Shown here: positions 44,678 through 54,923 of the stretch, piece by piece
Layout of the letters: every line of letters begins with the position of its first letter
Position numbering within the stretch: position 1 is the first letter of the stretch
Assembly (NCBI GenBank): GCA_006212045.1
Contig: PZPK01000016.1
Coordinates: forward strand, 38,086-102,085
DNA: 64,000 bases
From: Oleiphilus sp.
GTDB taxonomy: Bacteria > Pseudomonadota > Gammaproteobacteria > Pseudomonadales > Oleiphilaceae
Direction of reading: 5' to 3'
Notes under the pieces: generated by a model
Told to the model about the DNA's origin: nothing
Database searches by the model: none
Seen by the model: the letters and a program-made list of their open reading frames with translations, nothing else
Made by a program: the position numbers and the translations under genes

Positions 44678-45777
44678 GCAAGTTGTTAAAAAAGCCAATA
44701 ATGATTTTAGTGGGTGCAAAGCCAAGCTCTGACCCAAACCAACACCCAGGTGGCCAGATGACAGCATCATTAGGTTTGCTCGAATATGCAAAAAGTGTTG
44801 GTATTGAACTAAAAGTAGTTGATACGACACAGCCCAGCTTTCCTGTTCCCTCATTCAGAACGCGTTTAAGGAAAGGTCTATTGCGTTTAAGAGAGTTACT
44901 CTCGCTAAGCCGTCAGAACGATGTTAGAGGTTGTGTGATTTTTAGCAGTTCTGGGTTTAGTTTTTACGAAAGGATTGTTGTTGCTCTTTTGTGCCGCTTG
45001 CTCGCGATCAAAACAGTGCTTTTTGTTCGTTCTGGCCACTTTATGGAAGAGTTGCGAGCTAGCAAAAGTAGACGTTTTTTAGCAAAATTGTTACTGAGGA
45101 TACCCACAGCACTTGGGGCTCAAGGTGAAAAGTGGCGATTCTTCTATGAATCGCTGGGTGTCTCTTCCCAACGAGTAGTGGTTGTTCGAAATTGGCTTCC
45201 TCCTGAGGCTAAACTCGCTGAGGTGAAAAGCGCCCCTCTTTCGCCTATAAGGTTTATTTTTGTCGGTTGGCTTGTCGCAAAAAAAGGGGTTGTTGAGCTT
45301 TTAGATGCATGTAGTTCGCTCCGTAAGCGAGGTTTAGAGTTTGAGTTAACTTTTATAGGTGGTGGCGATTTATTAGAGTTTTCTCATAAGTACATCGACG
45401 ATCATCGCTTAGAAAACTGTGTGCAGATCGTTGGCTGGAAGTCGCCGACAGAAGTTCAGAGCTTGTTGTCACAACATGATGTGTTTGTCCTACCTTCAAA
45501 AGCTGAGGGTTTCCCTAATGCTATGTTGGAAGCTATGGCTGCAGGCTTAACTTGCATAGTCAGCGATGTAGGCTCGGTTAGCGACAGTCTGAATAATGGC
45601 GAAAATGGCTTTTTATTGCCTTCGGGCTCAGTCGCTGAGATCGCGGATGCGATGGCTGCCTATATTGATCAGCCGTCGAAAGTCGAAGAACATTCTGCAA
45701 AGGCATTGGAAATACTAAAAAATAATCACGACTTCGAAACAAACTGCCGAAAGTTGTTTTCGTTTTTTGATCTTTAG
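44674..45777 (+). CDS. Glycosyltransferase family 4
   Basis: A 367-residue GT-B fold enzyme starting at a TTG that overlaps the asnB stop. MILVGAKPSSDPNQHPGGQM at the N-terminus, FVGWLVAKKGVVELLDA in the middle and PSKAEGFPNAMLEAMAAGL (the E-x7-E motif, near residue 272) in the C-domain place it in GT4. It should add one residue to the repeat unit using a nucleotide sugar in the cytoplasm. Specificity unknown. Confidence 0.86.
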   Translation: MSKLLKKPIMILVGAKPSSDPNQHPGGQMTASLGLLEYAKSVGIELKVVDTTQPSFPVPSFRTRLRKGLLRLRELLSLSRQNDVRGCVIFSSSGFSFYERIVVALLCRLLAIKTVLFVRSGHFMEELRASKSRRFLAKLLLRIPTALGAQGEKWRFFYESLGVSSQRVVVVRNWLPPEAKLAEVKSAPLSPIRFIFVGWLVAKKGVVELLDACSSLRKRGLEFELTFIGGGDLLEFSHKYIDDHRLENCVQIVGWKSPTEVQSLLSQHDVFVLPSKAEGFPNAMLEAMAAGLTCIVSDVGSVSDSLNNGENGFLLPSGSVAEIADAMAAYIDQPSKVEEHSAKALEILKNNHDFETNCRKLFSFFDL

Positions 45778-45806
45778 CAATCAACGTTTAAGCGCATGGA
45801 ATTTAA

Positions 45807-47990
45807 GTGAAACAAATCCTCCAAAATATGGGCAGTGGTGAGACGAGTGTTATCGACTCTCCAGCCCCATCCAAAAAAGCGAATCATCTCTTAATCAATA
45901 CGACCTGTAGTTTGGTGTCTGTAGGCACCGAGCGTATGCTCGTTGAGTTCGGTAAAGCCAACTATTTAGACAAAGCTCGTCAACAGCCGGACAAAGTAAA
46001 AATGGTGTTGGATAAAGTGAAAACCGACGGCCTGGCGACGACCATCGATGCTGTAAAGAGCAAGCTGGAGCAGCCCTTGCCTTTAGGTTATTGCAATGTA
46101 GGCCTAGTACATGAGGTGGGTGACGGTTGCGAAGCTTGGAAGCAGGGCGACCGAGTAGTTTCCAACGGCCCGCATGCTGATGTGGTGAATGTTGGTAAAA
46201 ACCTTTGTGCAAAAATTCCAGACAATGTCAGCGATGAAGAAGCTTCGTTTACCGTTATTGGCTCGATAGGCTTGCAGGGCGTTCGATTAGCCAACCCTAG
46301 TTTAGGCGAAGCTTTTGTTGTGACGGGTGTTGGCCTAATTGGTCTGATGACGGTTCAACTTATGATTGCCAATGGCTGTCGGGTTTTAGCTATCGATTAT
46401 GACCAGAATAAGCTGGATCTCGCTAAACAGTTTGGTGCCGAAGTTTGTAATCCTGGCCTTGGTGAAGATCCGGTCGCGGCAGGCATGGCGTTTAGCAAGG
46501 GGCGAGGTGTCGATGGTGTAATCATTACCGCGTCCACTCCATCCAATGACCCGGTCTCGAACGCTGCAAAGATGGCGCGCAAGCGCGGGCGTATTATATT
46601 GGTTGGTGTGGTGGGGCTTGAGTTAAATCGTGCAGAGTTTTACGAGAAAGAGCTTAGTTTTCAGGTGTCTTGTTCTTACGGCCCTGGACGATATGACCCC
46701 GCTTATGAAGTGCTGGGGCAGGATTACCCCATAGGTTTTGTGCGTTGGACTGAGCAACGCAACTTCGAAGCTATTCTCGATATGATGGCCGTAGGTAAAC
46801 TTAATGTAAAACCCTTGATTAGCCACCGCTTTGATTTTGGTGCAGCAACCGATGCGTATGACGTCTTAACATCGGATAAGTCAGCGCTGGGTATTCTTTT
46901 GGAGTATTCGAGTGCTGCCGAGAGTCGGCATGTTTCAAGGGTCAAATTGAAAGATGGTTGTGAGCTCTCTGAACATTCTGACAGTACTGACGCCGCTCAA
47001 TTAGGTGAGGGTGTTCAGCCGAAGGTTGCATTTATTGGTGCGGGTAATTATGCCTCTCGAATGCTGGTGCCAGCGTTTACCAAAGCGGACGCACAGCTCG
47101 TAAGCATCGCCTCCTCAGGCGGCGTGAGTGGTGTCGTTCATGGTAAAAAACATGGTTTTGCAGAGGCTACGACGGATACAAACGGTTTAATCGCAAGCGC
47201 TGATAATAATACGGTCGTTATTGTGACGCAGCATAATACTCATGCAGCCTTTGTGGCTAAAGCGCTTGAGGCGGGTAAACACGTGTTTGTGGAGAAGCCG
47301 TTGGCAATAACGCGAGCGCAGCTCGAAGAAGTTAAAAGTGCGTATCAATCTTCCGCATTAGACAACGAGCAGCCACCAAAATTAATGCTCGGCTTTAATC
47401 GTCGTTTTTCGCCGCATGTGCAAAAAATGAAGGCGCTGCTCGAACCGGTAAAAGAACCGAAAACGTTTTTGATGACCATGAATGCGGGTCCGATACCTGC
47501 GGACCACTGGACGCAGGATGCTAGCATTGGTGGTGGAAGAATTATCGGTGAGGCTTGCCATTTTATTGATTTGATGCGTTTTCTATGTGGTGCGAAAATC
47601 AAATCGGTGCAGGCACAGTGTATGGGTGCAGCTGCAGGGGTGGATATCACTGAAGATAAGGCTGTGATTAACCTAAGTTTTGAAGATGGCTCTTTCGGCA
47701 CTATCCATTATCTGGCGAATGGTCACTCATCCTTTCCGAAGGAGCGTATCGAGGTGTTCGCAGCAGGGAGCGTCTTGCAGTTGGATAATTTTAGGAAGTT
47801 AAAAGGTTTCGGTTGGCCGGGTTTTAAAAAGTTAAACATCTGGAGGCAGGATAAAGGGCAAGAAGCTTGTGTTGCCGCATTTCTTGATGCGATTAAGAGG
47901 GGAGCACCTTCACCTATTCCTTACGACGAAATTATTCAAGTTGCTGAAGTAACGCTTGAGGCAGCAGAGCAAGTTAGAGCTTCCGAGTGA
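45807..47990 (+). CDS. Two-domain oxidoreductase: zinc-alcohol-dehydrogenase-like plus Gfo/Idh/MocA
   Basis: A 727-residue fusion starting at a GTG. The N-terminal 350 residues are MDR/alcohol-dehydrogenase-like, with the Rossmann stretch GVGLIGLMTVQLMIANG and IDYDQNKLDLAKQFGA. The C-terminal part from about residue 407 (KVAFIGAGNYASRML) is a Gfo/Idh/MocA dehydrogenase with EKPLAIT near 498. This fusion is recurrent in O-antigen and capsule loci next to a heparinase II/III gene, as here (four-base overlap). The substrate is presumably a sugar nucleotide or lipid-linked sugar, but its reaction is not established. Confidence 0.85.
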   Translation: MKQILQNMGSGETSVIDSPAPSKKANHLLINTTCSLVSVGTERMLVEFGKANYLDKARQQPDKVKMVLDKVKTDGLATTIDAVKSKLEQPLPLGYCNVGLVHEVGDGCEAWKQGDRVVSNGPHADVVNVGKNLCAKIPDNVSDEEASFTVIGSIGLQGVRLANPSLGEAFVVTGVGLIGLMTVQLMIANGCRVLAIDYDQNKLDLAKQFGAEVCNPGLGEDPVAAGMAFSKGRGVDGVIITASTPSNDPVSNAAKMARKRGRIILVGVVGLELNRAEFYEKELSFQVSCSYGPGRYDPAYEVLGQDYPIGFVRWTEQRNFEAILDMMAVGKLNVKPLISHRFDFGAATDAYDVLTSDKSALGILLEYSSAAESRHVSRVKLKDGCELSEHSDSTDAAQLGEGVQPKVAFIGAGNYASRMLVPAFTKADAQLVSIASSGGVSGVVHGKKHGFAEATTDTNGLIASADNNTVVIVTQHNTHAAFVAKALEAGKHVFVEKPLAITRAQLEEVKSAYQSSALDNEQPPKLMLGFNRRFSPHVQKMKALLEPVKEPKTFLMTMNAGPIPADHWTQDASIGGGRIIGEACHFIDLMRFLCGAKIKSVQAQCMGAAAGVDITEDKAVINLSFEDGSFGTIHYLANGHSSFPKERIEVFAAGSVLQLDNFRKLKGFGWPGFKKLNIWRQDKGQEACVAAFLDAIKRGAPSPIPYDEIIQVAEVTLEAAEQVRASE

Positions 47991-49960
47991 ACTCGAGAAT
48001 TCGCTTGTTGTTGATGAAGCTTAAAGCAGTACAGGCTTTAGGCTTTGTTAGCGTTGCCCGTGCGCTGTTATATCGAGTCAGTTTGTTATCGGGTTTGAAT
48101 CCGGTAAAACGAATAAAACACCCCTTGCCTGAAGCGCCATTTTTTAATGCTACAAACTCGAGCTCAACAAGCGCTGCGAACCTTGAAGGGAATACACAGT
48201 GGGGTTTGTATCGAGAGAGCGATAGGGGCAAGGACAACACTAAGAATGACGCCTTAAGTTACTTTGGCTGGTTTGCCCTGCCCCATGATGCAGCGCAGCC
48301 TCCTAATTGGTTTTATGACCCTTTTAATAAAACTTCGTTTGAGCACACCGCTAAGCCTTGGTGGCTGATTCCCGATTTTGTCGAGCCTGGCTCTGATATT
48401 AAGAGCGTATGGGAGCTATCACGGTTTGACTGTTTGATTCCTCTGTCGCAGCGAGCAGCGCGAGGAGAACTTGGAGCGTTGGATCAGTTAAATAGTTGGT
48501 TGGCTGACTGGGTTAGGCAAAATCCTCCGTACTTTGGCCCGAATTGGAAGTGTGGCCAAGAAGCGTCTATTCGCGTGATGCATTTGATCATCGCAGCTCT
48601 TTTTATTCAGCAGCATAATGGTGCTTTGCAATCGCTTACCTCTTTGATTGAAATGCATCTTAAGCGCATACGTCCGACTTTGATGTACGCGCTTGCTCAA
48701 GACAATAATCATGGAACCTCTGAGGCTGCCGCATTATGGCTGGGTGGAAGCTTTCTAGCGCTCATTGGGGGCGATCAGCTAGATAAAGAGAAAGATCAAG
48801 CGAAAGGTAAAAGGTACCAAAAACTGGGCGCGCGCTTTCTTAATGAGCGCGTAAGAGCGCTCATTATGGACGACGGGAGTTTTAGTCAATACTCAGTGAC
48901 TTATCATCGCTTGATGCTTGAAACCATGAGCCTATGTGAAGTTTGGGCGCGAATATTTGACGCACCTGTGTTCTCCGAACAAAGCCGCGCTCGCATCGCA
49001 CTCGCAACGCGTTGGTTAGCCAGTATGGTGAACGAAGAGACGGGTGATGCACCAAACATGGGAGCAAATGATGGGGCACATTTACTCCCGCTAACGAAGG
49101 CCGGCTATCGAGATTTTCGCCCAGCGGTTAATCTTGGATCTTTTTTATTCTGCTCACATGCACCATATAAAAATGCGACTGCGCTAGAACAGCTTGAATG
49201 GTTTGGGTTTGATTCCAAAGAACTTGCTTGTGATATTGCTAGCACTGAAGGCGCTCATAAAGGTCTTCACAAAAAGGAAAAAGCTCTTACGCATTTTTCT
49301 GGCGGCGGTTTTATAAAGATAAAACAGGATGATCTGAGCGTCTTCTTCCGTTACCCTCGCTTCCAGTTTCGCCCGGGGCAATGCGATGCTTTGCATGTTG
49401 ACGTCTGGTGTGGAGGTGAAAATATCCTGCGCGATGCGGGTTCATATTCTTACAATGCTTCGGCGGAGATGTTGGACTACTTTAATGGGCCTGCAGGGCA
49501 CAACACGATTGAGTTTGATCGCCGTGCCGCTATGCCAAAGCTAAGCCGTTTTTTATACGGTGAATGGCTTAAGCCTAAGAGTGTTCGTGTATCTGATGAA
49601 ACCAACATTATATCCTGTGAAGCAGGCTACAAGGATTGGCAGGGAGTGAGTCATCAACGCAGGCTTAGTTTGAAGGGACGAACCTTAACGGTTGTGGACA
49701 CTTGTGCGGGTTTTACTAAAAACGCGGTTCTGCGCTGGCGTTTGATAAACGCAGATTGGCAGGTTAACGATAGTTCAATTGCGTCAGATGCTGCCTCGAT
49801 TACTATTAGCTCAGATCAAACACCTTTGCGGTTGGAGCTTGTGACCGGATATGAGTCGCGCTATTACTTGCAGAAAACAGAATTGCCAGTGCTCGAACTT
49901 GATTTTGGCCCTTGTGATAATTCAGTGTTAACAATAATGACAGAGATAAGCCTTCACTAA
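47987..49960 (+). CDS. Heparinase II/III-family protein
   Basis: A 657-residue protein without a convincing signal peptide. The N-terminal alpha/alpha-toroid region contains KSVWELSRF, WKCGQEASIRVMH and DNNHGTSEAAAL, and the C-terminal beta-sandwich region (heparinase II/III C) contains HVDVWCGGENILRDAGSYSY and GHNTIEFD. Family members are polysaccharide lyases acting on uronic-acid polymers. In biosynthetic loci their role is debated: chain trimming, uronate epimerisation or modification. It is coupled to the upstream two-domain oxidoreductase and its end abuts the next glycosyltransferase. Confidence 0.85.
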   Translation: MNSRIRLLLMKLKAVQALGFVSVARALLYRVSLLSGLNPVKRIKHPLPEAPFFNATNSSSTSAANLEGNTQWGLYRESDRGKDNTKNDALSYFGWFALPHDAAQPPNWFYDPFNKTSFEHTAKPWWLIPDFVEPGSDIKSVWELSRFDCLIPLSQRAARGELGALDQLNSWLADWVRQNPPYFGPNWKCGQEASIRVMHLIIAALFIQQHNGALQSLTSLIEMHLKRIRPTLMYALAQDNNHGTSEAAALWLGGSFLALIGGDQLDKEKDQAKGKRYQKLGARFLNERVRALIMDDGSFSQYSVTYHRLMLETMSLCEVWARIFDAPVFSEQSRARIALATRWLASMVNEETGDAPNMGANDGAHLLPLTKAGYRDFRPAVNLGSFLFCSHAPYKNATALEQLEWFGFDSKELACDIASTEGAHKGLHKKEKALTHFSGGGFIKIKQDDLSVFFRYPRFQFRPGQCDALHVDVWCGGENILRDAGSYSYNASAEMLDYFNGPAGHNTIEFDRRAAMPKLSRFLYGEWLKPKSVRVSDETNIISCEAGYKDWQGVSHQRRLSLKGRTLTVVDTCAGFTKNAVLRWRLINADWQVNDSSIASDAASITISSDQTPLRLELVTGYESRYYLQKTELPVLELDFGPCDNSVLTIMTEISLH

Positions 49961-51222
49961 TGCACGTACTTTACTTTCATCAACATTTCTCGACGCCTAA
50001 AGGCGCTGCGGGCATACGTTCATACCAGATGGCACGCCGATTGGTGAGCGATGGCCATAAGGTAACGATGGTTTGTGGCAGTTACAGTGGGGGCCAAACT
50101 GGTCTCGAAAGTGAATTTGTGAAGGAGCGCCGAAGTGGAAAGGTGGATGGCATTGATATCATCGAGTTTAACCTCGCTTATTCGAATGCTGACGGCTTTT
50201 TAAAGCGAGCATTGACCTTTTTATTGTTTGCCGTCAAGAGTATCGGCCTGGCCCTGCGCATGGATTACGATGTCGTTTTTGCAACCACAACGCCTCTAAC
50301 GGCTGGCATACCGGGGATATTTGCTCGTTGGTTACGGCGAAAAACCTTTGTTTTTGAAGTGCGTGATCTGTGGCCAGAACTGCCACGTGAAATGGGCGTG
50401 ATTAAAAACCCGGTTTTTCTGGCTTTAATGTCTTGTCTTGAGTGGCTGTCATATCGTTCGGCAACTCGGTGTGTCGGCTTGTCTCCCGGGATTGTTGCAG
50501 GCATCACGAAGCGCGGCGTGTCGCCAGATAAAGTCTGTATGGTTCCAAATGGCTGTGATCTTGATATTTTTAGTGGCGAGCTTAACCCTTGGCGCCCGGA
50601 TGGTGTTGAAAAGGCTGACCTTATGGCCGTTTTTACAGGAACACACGGGCGGGCAAATGGTTTGGATTCGGCTATTGATGCGGCAATAGAACTTGATTCA
50701 CGAAAAGAAGCGCGGATCAAAATTGTTTTGATTGGGCAGGGCCAGATGAAACCTCAGCTTCAAAAACGTGTGCAGGATCTCGGGCTTAATAATGTTGTAT
50801 TCCATGATCCCGTCGATAAGCAGCGCTTAGCGGGTTTGATGCTAAGTGCAGACCTTGGAATGCAGTTATTGGCGAATGTTAAAGCATTTTATTTCGGCAC
50901 ATCGCCTAACAAGTTTTTTGACTACTTGGCTGCAGGCTTGCCTGTATTGAATAATTACCCTGGCTGGGTGGCGGAGTTGGTGACTGAAAACAAATGTGGT
51001 TTTGCCGTTATACCTGATGACGCTAAAGCATTTGCGGCTGCCCTTATTGAAGCGAGGGACAACCGAACCCTGCTTGAAGAAATGGGGCAGAATGCCCTTA
51101 AGCTTGCCAAAGAGCGATTCGCACGTGATGAGCTGGCGGATGAGTGGGTAAAATGGGTCTTGTATGCGGAGAGCACTACGTTGAAGCATGGAGGCTCCTT
51201 TTCCTTTGGTGAAAATGCATGA
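49960..51222 (+). CDS. Glycosyltransferase family 4, WbuB-like
   Basis: A 420-residue GT4 enzyme with the start [22 protein letters not shown] typical of the WbuB/FucNAc-transferase group. [14 protein letters not shown] and [12 protein letters not shown] are in the N-domain; [18 protein letters not shown] and [16 protein letters not shown] in the C-domain. It directly precedes the initiating PglC-like transferase, so it probably adds the second sugar to the lipid-linked diacetylbacillosamine. It overlaps the stop of the heparinase gene by one base and the PglC gene by four. Confidence 0.85.
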   Translation: MHVLYFHQHFSTPKGAAGIRSYQMARRLVSDGHKVTMVCGSYSGGQTGLESEFVKERRSGKVDGIDIIEFNLAYSNADGFLKRALTFLLFAVKSIGLALRMDYDVVFATTTPLTAGIPGIFARWLRRKTFVFEVRDLWPELPREMGVIKNPVFLALMSCLEWLSYRSATRCVGLSPGIVAGITKRGVSPDKVCMVPNGCDLDIFSGELNPWRPDGVEKADLMAVFTGTHGRANGLDSAIDAAIELDSRKEARIKIVLIGQGQMKPQLQKRVQDLGLNNVVFHDPVDKQRLAGLMLSADLGMQLLANVKAFYFGTSPNKFFDYLAAGLPVLNNYPGWVAELVTENKCGFAVIPDDAKAFAAALIEARDNRTLLEEMGQNALKLAKERFARDELADEWVKWVLYAESTTLKHGGSFSFGENA

Positions 51223-51812
51223 AGCGATCTTTTGATGTTTTCCTCGCTGCATTTGCACTGGTGATTTTATGCCCGGTGATTCTGGTGACAGCTTTATTAG
51301 TAAGTATTGGTTTGGGCCGGCCTGTTCTCTTCCGCCAAACCCGGCCGGGTTTAAAAGGCCAGCCCTTTGAGATGATTAAATTCCGAACAATGCGTGACGC
51401 GGAAGATAAAAATGGCAATCAGCTGCCTGATGAACAGCGCCTGACTAAACTCGGGCAGTTTCTTCGTGCAGCCAGTCTGGATGAATTGCCAGAGCTTTGG
51501 AATGTATTAAAAGGTGAGATGAGCTTGGTTGGCCCGCGCCCTTTGTTAATGGAATATTTGCCGCTTTATAGTGACGAGCAGCGGCGACGGCATGAAGTGC
51601 GTCCGGGTGTGACTGGTTGGGCGCAAGTGAACGGTCGGAATGCGATATCTTGGGACGAAAAGTTCAAGCTCGATGTTTGGTATGTCGATAATCAAAGCTT
51701 TTGGCTAGATATAAAAATCTTGTTTCTGACAGTCTTTAAAGTGTTCAAGCGTGACGGGGTCTCGCAACAAGGGCAGGTTACGATGGAACGTTTTAAAGGG
51801 CCGGGTTCATGA
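51219..51812 (+). CDS. pglC: Initiating phosphoglycosyltransferase, PglC-like
   Basis: A 197-residue monotopic phosphoglycosyltransferase of minimal PglC length. A single re-entrant N-terminal hydrophobic helix (about 7-30), KFRTMRD, the catalytic Asp-Glu pair in ASLDELPEL (88-89) and SLVGPRPLL are present. It transfers phospho-sugar, probably UDP-diNAcBac given the neighbouring pglD and pglE, to undecaprenyl phosphate, starting repeat-unit synthesis. Four-base overlaps on both sides tie it to the WbuB-like and PglD genes. Confidence 0.92.
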   Translation: MKRSFDVFLAAFALVILCPVILVTALLVSIGLGRPVLFRQTRPGLKGQPFEMIKFRTMRDAEDKNGNQLPDEQRLTKLGQFLRAASLDELPELWNVLKGEMSLVGPRPLLMEYLPLYSDEQRRRHEVRPGVTGWAQVNGRNAISWDEKFKLDVWYVDNQSFWLDIKILFLTVFKVFKRDGVSQQGQVTMERFKGPGS

Positions 51813-52435
51813 GTAGGCTTGTTATTGTTGGTGCGGGTGGGCATGGAAAGGTCTGTGCCGATGTGGCTACGTTGATGGGTAACTGGGATGAGATTGTTTT
51901 TGTTGACCAGAAATACCCGGAGATTAATAGCTGCGGAGCCTGGCCGGTGATTGCGGCAAGTTTAGAGGATCTGAAGAATTCAGGCGATCCTGGCTCTTCG
52001 TTTTTCGTTGCTATCGGAGACAATCATATTCGCGATAAGGTTCATGCCGCTTTAACAGAATTAGGATATGAACCAGTAACCCTTATGCACCCCAACGCAG
52101 TCGTTGCAAACGACACTCAGATAGGTATTGGAACAGTTGTGTGTGCAGGCGCGGTAGTTAATATCGGGGCGAAGATTGGCGATTGCTGTATCATAAATAC
52201 CGGTGCGACGGTTGATCATGATTGTTTGGTTGGAAATGCTGTTCATATATCGCCGGGCGCGAATTTAGCCGGCGAAGTGACGGTGGGTGACTACTCTTGG
52301 CTCGGTACGGGTGTCTCTACCAAGCAGGTTTTAAGCATAGGCAGTAACGTAGTGATTGGCGTTGGTGCAGCGGTAGTGCATGACTGCGTAGAACCCGGTA
52401 AATATGCTGGTGTCCCCGCGAAGCGATTTGAATAA
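51809..52435 (+). CDS. pglD: PglD-like sugar O/N-acetyltransferase
   Basis: A 208-residue protein with an N-terminal Rossmann-like PglD_N domain ([17 protein letters not shown]) and a C-terminal left-handed beta-helix of hexapeptide repeats. The likely catalytic His is in TGATVDHDC. PglD acetylates the 4-amino group of UDP-bacillosamine precursor using acetyl-CoA. Its place between pglC and the pglE-like aminotransferase supports this. Confidence 0.9.
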   Translation: MSRLVIVGAGGHGKVCADVATLMGNWDEIVFVDQKYPEINSCGAWPVIAASLEDLKNSGDPGSSFFVAIGDNHIRDKVHAALTELGYEPVTLMHPNAVVANDTQIGIGTVVCAGAVVNIGAKIGDCCIINTGATVDHDCLVGNAVHISPGANLAGEVTVGDYSWLGTGVSTKQVLSIGSNVVIGVGAAVVHDCVEPGKYAGVPAKRFE

Positions 52436-52485
52436 TATAGTAAGTATAAGCGACAGTTAATATTATTTAGCAGAAGAGATTCCTT

Positions 52486-53673
52486 TTGAGTTTTCAAGCA
52501 TTTCCTCCTTGGCCCTCGTTTACGAAAGAAGAAGCTGACAAAGTCTCTGCAGTTCTTTTATCTAATAAAGTAAATTACTGGACGGGTACAGAAGGCCGTG
52601 CGTTTGAAATAGAGTTCGCTGCGTTTGCCGATAGCGAGTATGCTATTGCCGTTGCAAACGGTACCGTTGCTTTAGACTTGGCACTGTATGCACTTGGCAT
52701 TGGTGAGGGTGATGAGGTTATCGTTACGCCGCGTACGTTTATTGCTTCGATCAGTGCTATTGTGAATACGGGGGCAATCCCGATCTTTGCCGATGTTGAT
52801 AGAGAGTCGCAAAACATCACTCCTGAATCTGTTCGCGAACTTATCTCGCAAAAAACCAAAGCCATCGTTTGCGTGCACCTTGCCGGTTGGCCATGTGATA
52901 TGGATGGCTTTATGGCGCTTGCTAAAGAGCATGACTTAAAAATTATTGAAGATTGCGCCCAGGCGCATGGCGCTAAATACACAGGTAAAGATGGGGTTAC
53001 TCGTTCTGTTGGCTCAATAGGGCATATAGGCGCATGGTCGTTTTGTCAGGACAAAATTATGACCACTGGTGGTGAAGGCGGTATGGTCACGACCAATGAT
53101 AAAGCCCTTTGGGAGAAGATGTGGTCATTCAAGGACCACGGTAAAAGTTATGATGCGGTATATCACCGGGAGCACCCTCCTGGTTTTCGTTGGTTACACG
53201 AATCGTTTGGTACTAACTGGCGCTTAACTGAAATGCAATCGGCTATCGGGCGTATTCAATTACAATGTATGCCTGAATGGATTACAGCGCGAACGCGTAA
53301 TGCGAATGCGCTTGCAGATGTGTGTCGTAAATTCGACTTTCTTCGTGTGCCAGTGATTCCTGCACATATCACACATGCCCATTACAAATTTTATGTGTTT
53401 GTTGAGTCAGACAAGTTACCGAAAGGCATCACGCGCGACAGTTTGATTGAGCAAATAAAACAGGCTGGCATACCCTGTATGCAAGGCTCCTGCTCAGAGG
53501 TGTACCTTGAGAAGGCATTCGACAATCACCCGTCCAAACCCAAAGAGCGCTTGCCAGTTGCCAAAGAGAAGGGCGAAACCAGCTTGATGTTTTTGGTGCA
53601 CCCGACGATTGGCGAAGAGCAAATTCGAGATGTTTGTAAAGTGTTGGAGGGAGTTTTCGAAGGAATTTTGTAG
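52486..53673 (+). CDS. pglE: PLP-dependent aminotransferase, PglE-like (DegT/DnrJ/EryC1)
   Basis: A 395-residue sugar aminotransferase starting at a TTG with AGAAGAGA upstream. TPRTFIASISA, EDCAQAHGAKY and SFCQDKIMTTGGEGG (the PLP Lys near residue 190) are the family landmarks. It probably aminates the 4-keto sugar made by the PglF-like dehydratase to give UDP-4-amino-4,6-dideoxy-GlcNAc, then acetylated by PglD. It ends the plus-strand block before the inverted wecB/wecC genes. A second aminotransferase in the locus (34027) serves the dTDP branch. Confidence 0.86.
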   Translation: MSFQAFPPWPSFTKEEADKVSAVLLSNKVNYWTGTEGRAFEIEFAAFADSEYAIAVANGTVALDLALYALGIGEGDEVIVTPRTFIASISAIVNTGAIPIFADVDRESQNITPESVRELISQKTKAIVCVHLAGWPCDMDGFMALAKEHDLKIIEDCAQAHGAKYTGKDGVTRSVGSIGHIGAWSFCQDKIMTTGGEGGMVTTNDKALWEKMWSFKDHGKSYDAVYHREHPPGFRWLHESFGTNWRLTEMQSAIGRIQLQCMPEWITARTRNANALADVCRKFDFLRVPVIPAHITHAHYKFYVFVESDKLPKGITRDSLIEQIKQAGIPCMQGSCSEVYLEKAFDNHPSKPKERLPVAKEKGETSLMFLVHPTIGEEQIRDVCKVLEGVFEGIL

Positions 53674-53777
53674 GCGCGGCATCCTGCCGTGCAAGAACGA
53701 AATCATACTAGAATACTGTTCGCGACAAAGCTCGCTGCATCTTTAAGAGTCGCGTTTCTATCAGTATGGCCGAGCAA

Positions 53778-54923
53778 CTAGCGTTTTAATAACGCACTCA
53801 CGATTCTGCTTGCCGCCTTTCCATCCCCATAAGGATTATGAGCCTCTGACATGGCTTTGTAGGTGTTTTCGTTTAGCAGAATATCAAAGGTGTTTTCCAC
53901 AATCTTTTGAGAGGATGTACCAACTAATCTCACGGTTCCTGCCTCAACGGCCTCTGGCCTCTCGGTCACTTCGCGTGTGACGAGTACCGGTTTTCCAAAA
54001 GACGGTGCTTCTTCTTGAATGCCACCTGAGTCTGTAATGACCATATCGCATTTATCAAGTAGCCAAACAAAAGGAAGATAATCTTGCGGTTCTATGAGCA
54101 TGATATTCGTACATTTACCGAGTGCGTCATTGACTGGTTTCTGTACATTGGGGTTGAGGTGCACGGGGTAAACTAGAAGCCAGTATGGATGTTGTTGTGC
54201 GATCGTTTTGAGCGCTTCGCAGAAATCAATGAATCCCTGACCAAAGTTCTCTCGACGATGGCCTGTTATCAGAATAAAGCGTTCCGGTTTGTCCTCAATT
54301 TTGCGAATGCACTGTTTAGGAAGTTTGGGTGACCAGGTTGTAGGCGCGATTTGGTTCACTTTGTCTCTAACACTTAAAAGCGCGTCGATAACGGTGTTGC
54401 CTGTCACATGAATCGAGTTTTCATCAATTCCTTCGTTTAAAAGGTTTTGTTTTGCAGTTGTTGTTGGCGCAAAGTGGTATTGAGCAATTCTCCCAACAAG
54501 CGAGCGATTTGCTTCCTCAGGAAACGGGGCTTTTAAATCGCATGTGCGTAAACCCGCCTCAACATGCCCGACTGGAATATTTTCGTAGAAAGCGCCAAGT
54601 GCCGCAGCAAAACAGGTTGTCGTATCACCGTGCACGAGCACAAGGTCCGGTTTGCTCTCGCGCAATACTTCACGGATGCCAAGTAGTACTTTGCTTGTGA
54701 TATCGAAAAGATCTTGCCCTGCTTTCATTATATTCAAGTCAAAGTCGGGCTTGATCTCAAACAGCTCGAGCACCTGGTCGAGCATCTCTCGATGCTGCGC
54801 TGTGACACACACTAAGCTCTCAAGGCTTTTTTCTAGCTCCAAAGCTTTCACGACGGGCGCCATTTTAATGGCTTCAGGACGTGTACCAAAAACTGTCATA
54901 ACGCGTTTTTTAACGTTAGGCAT
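53778..54923 (-). CDS. wecB: UDP-N-acetylglucosamine 2-epimerase (non-hydrolysing)
   Basis: A 381-residue enzyme converting UDP-GlcNAc to UDP-ManNAc. [14 protein letters not shown] at the start, [32 protein letters not shown] and [10 protein letters not shown] are all hallmark blocks. It is read opposite to the surrounding biosynthetic genes and overlaps the wecC end by one base, forming a two-gene operon wecC-wecB. Confidence 0.97.
   Translation of the reverse strand: MPNVKKRVMTVFGTRPEAIKMAPVVKALELEKSLESLVCVTAQHREMLDQVLELFEIKPDFDLNIMKAGQDLFDITSKVLLGIREVLRESKPDLVLVHGDTTTCFAAALGAFYENIPVGHVEAGLRTCDLKAPFPEEANRSLVGRIAQYHFAPTTTAKQNLLNEGIDENSIHVTGNTVIDALLSVRDKVNQIAPTTWSPKLPKQCIRKIEDKPERFILITGHRRENFGQGFIDFCEALKTIAQQHPYWLLVYPVHLNPNVQKPVNDALGKCTNIMLIEPQDYLPFVWLLDKCDMVITDSGGIQEEAPSFGKPVLVTREVTERPEAVEAGTVRLVGTSSQKIVENTFDILLNENTYKAMSEAHNPYGDGKAASRIVSALLKR

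Noticed and set aside
53674..53777. GC hairpin GCGCGGC/GCCGTGC just after pglE as a terminator
   Set aside because: No T-run follows on either strand; at most a weak structure.
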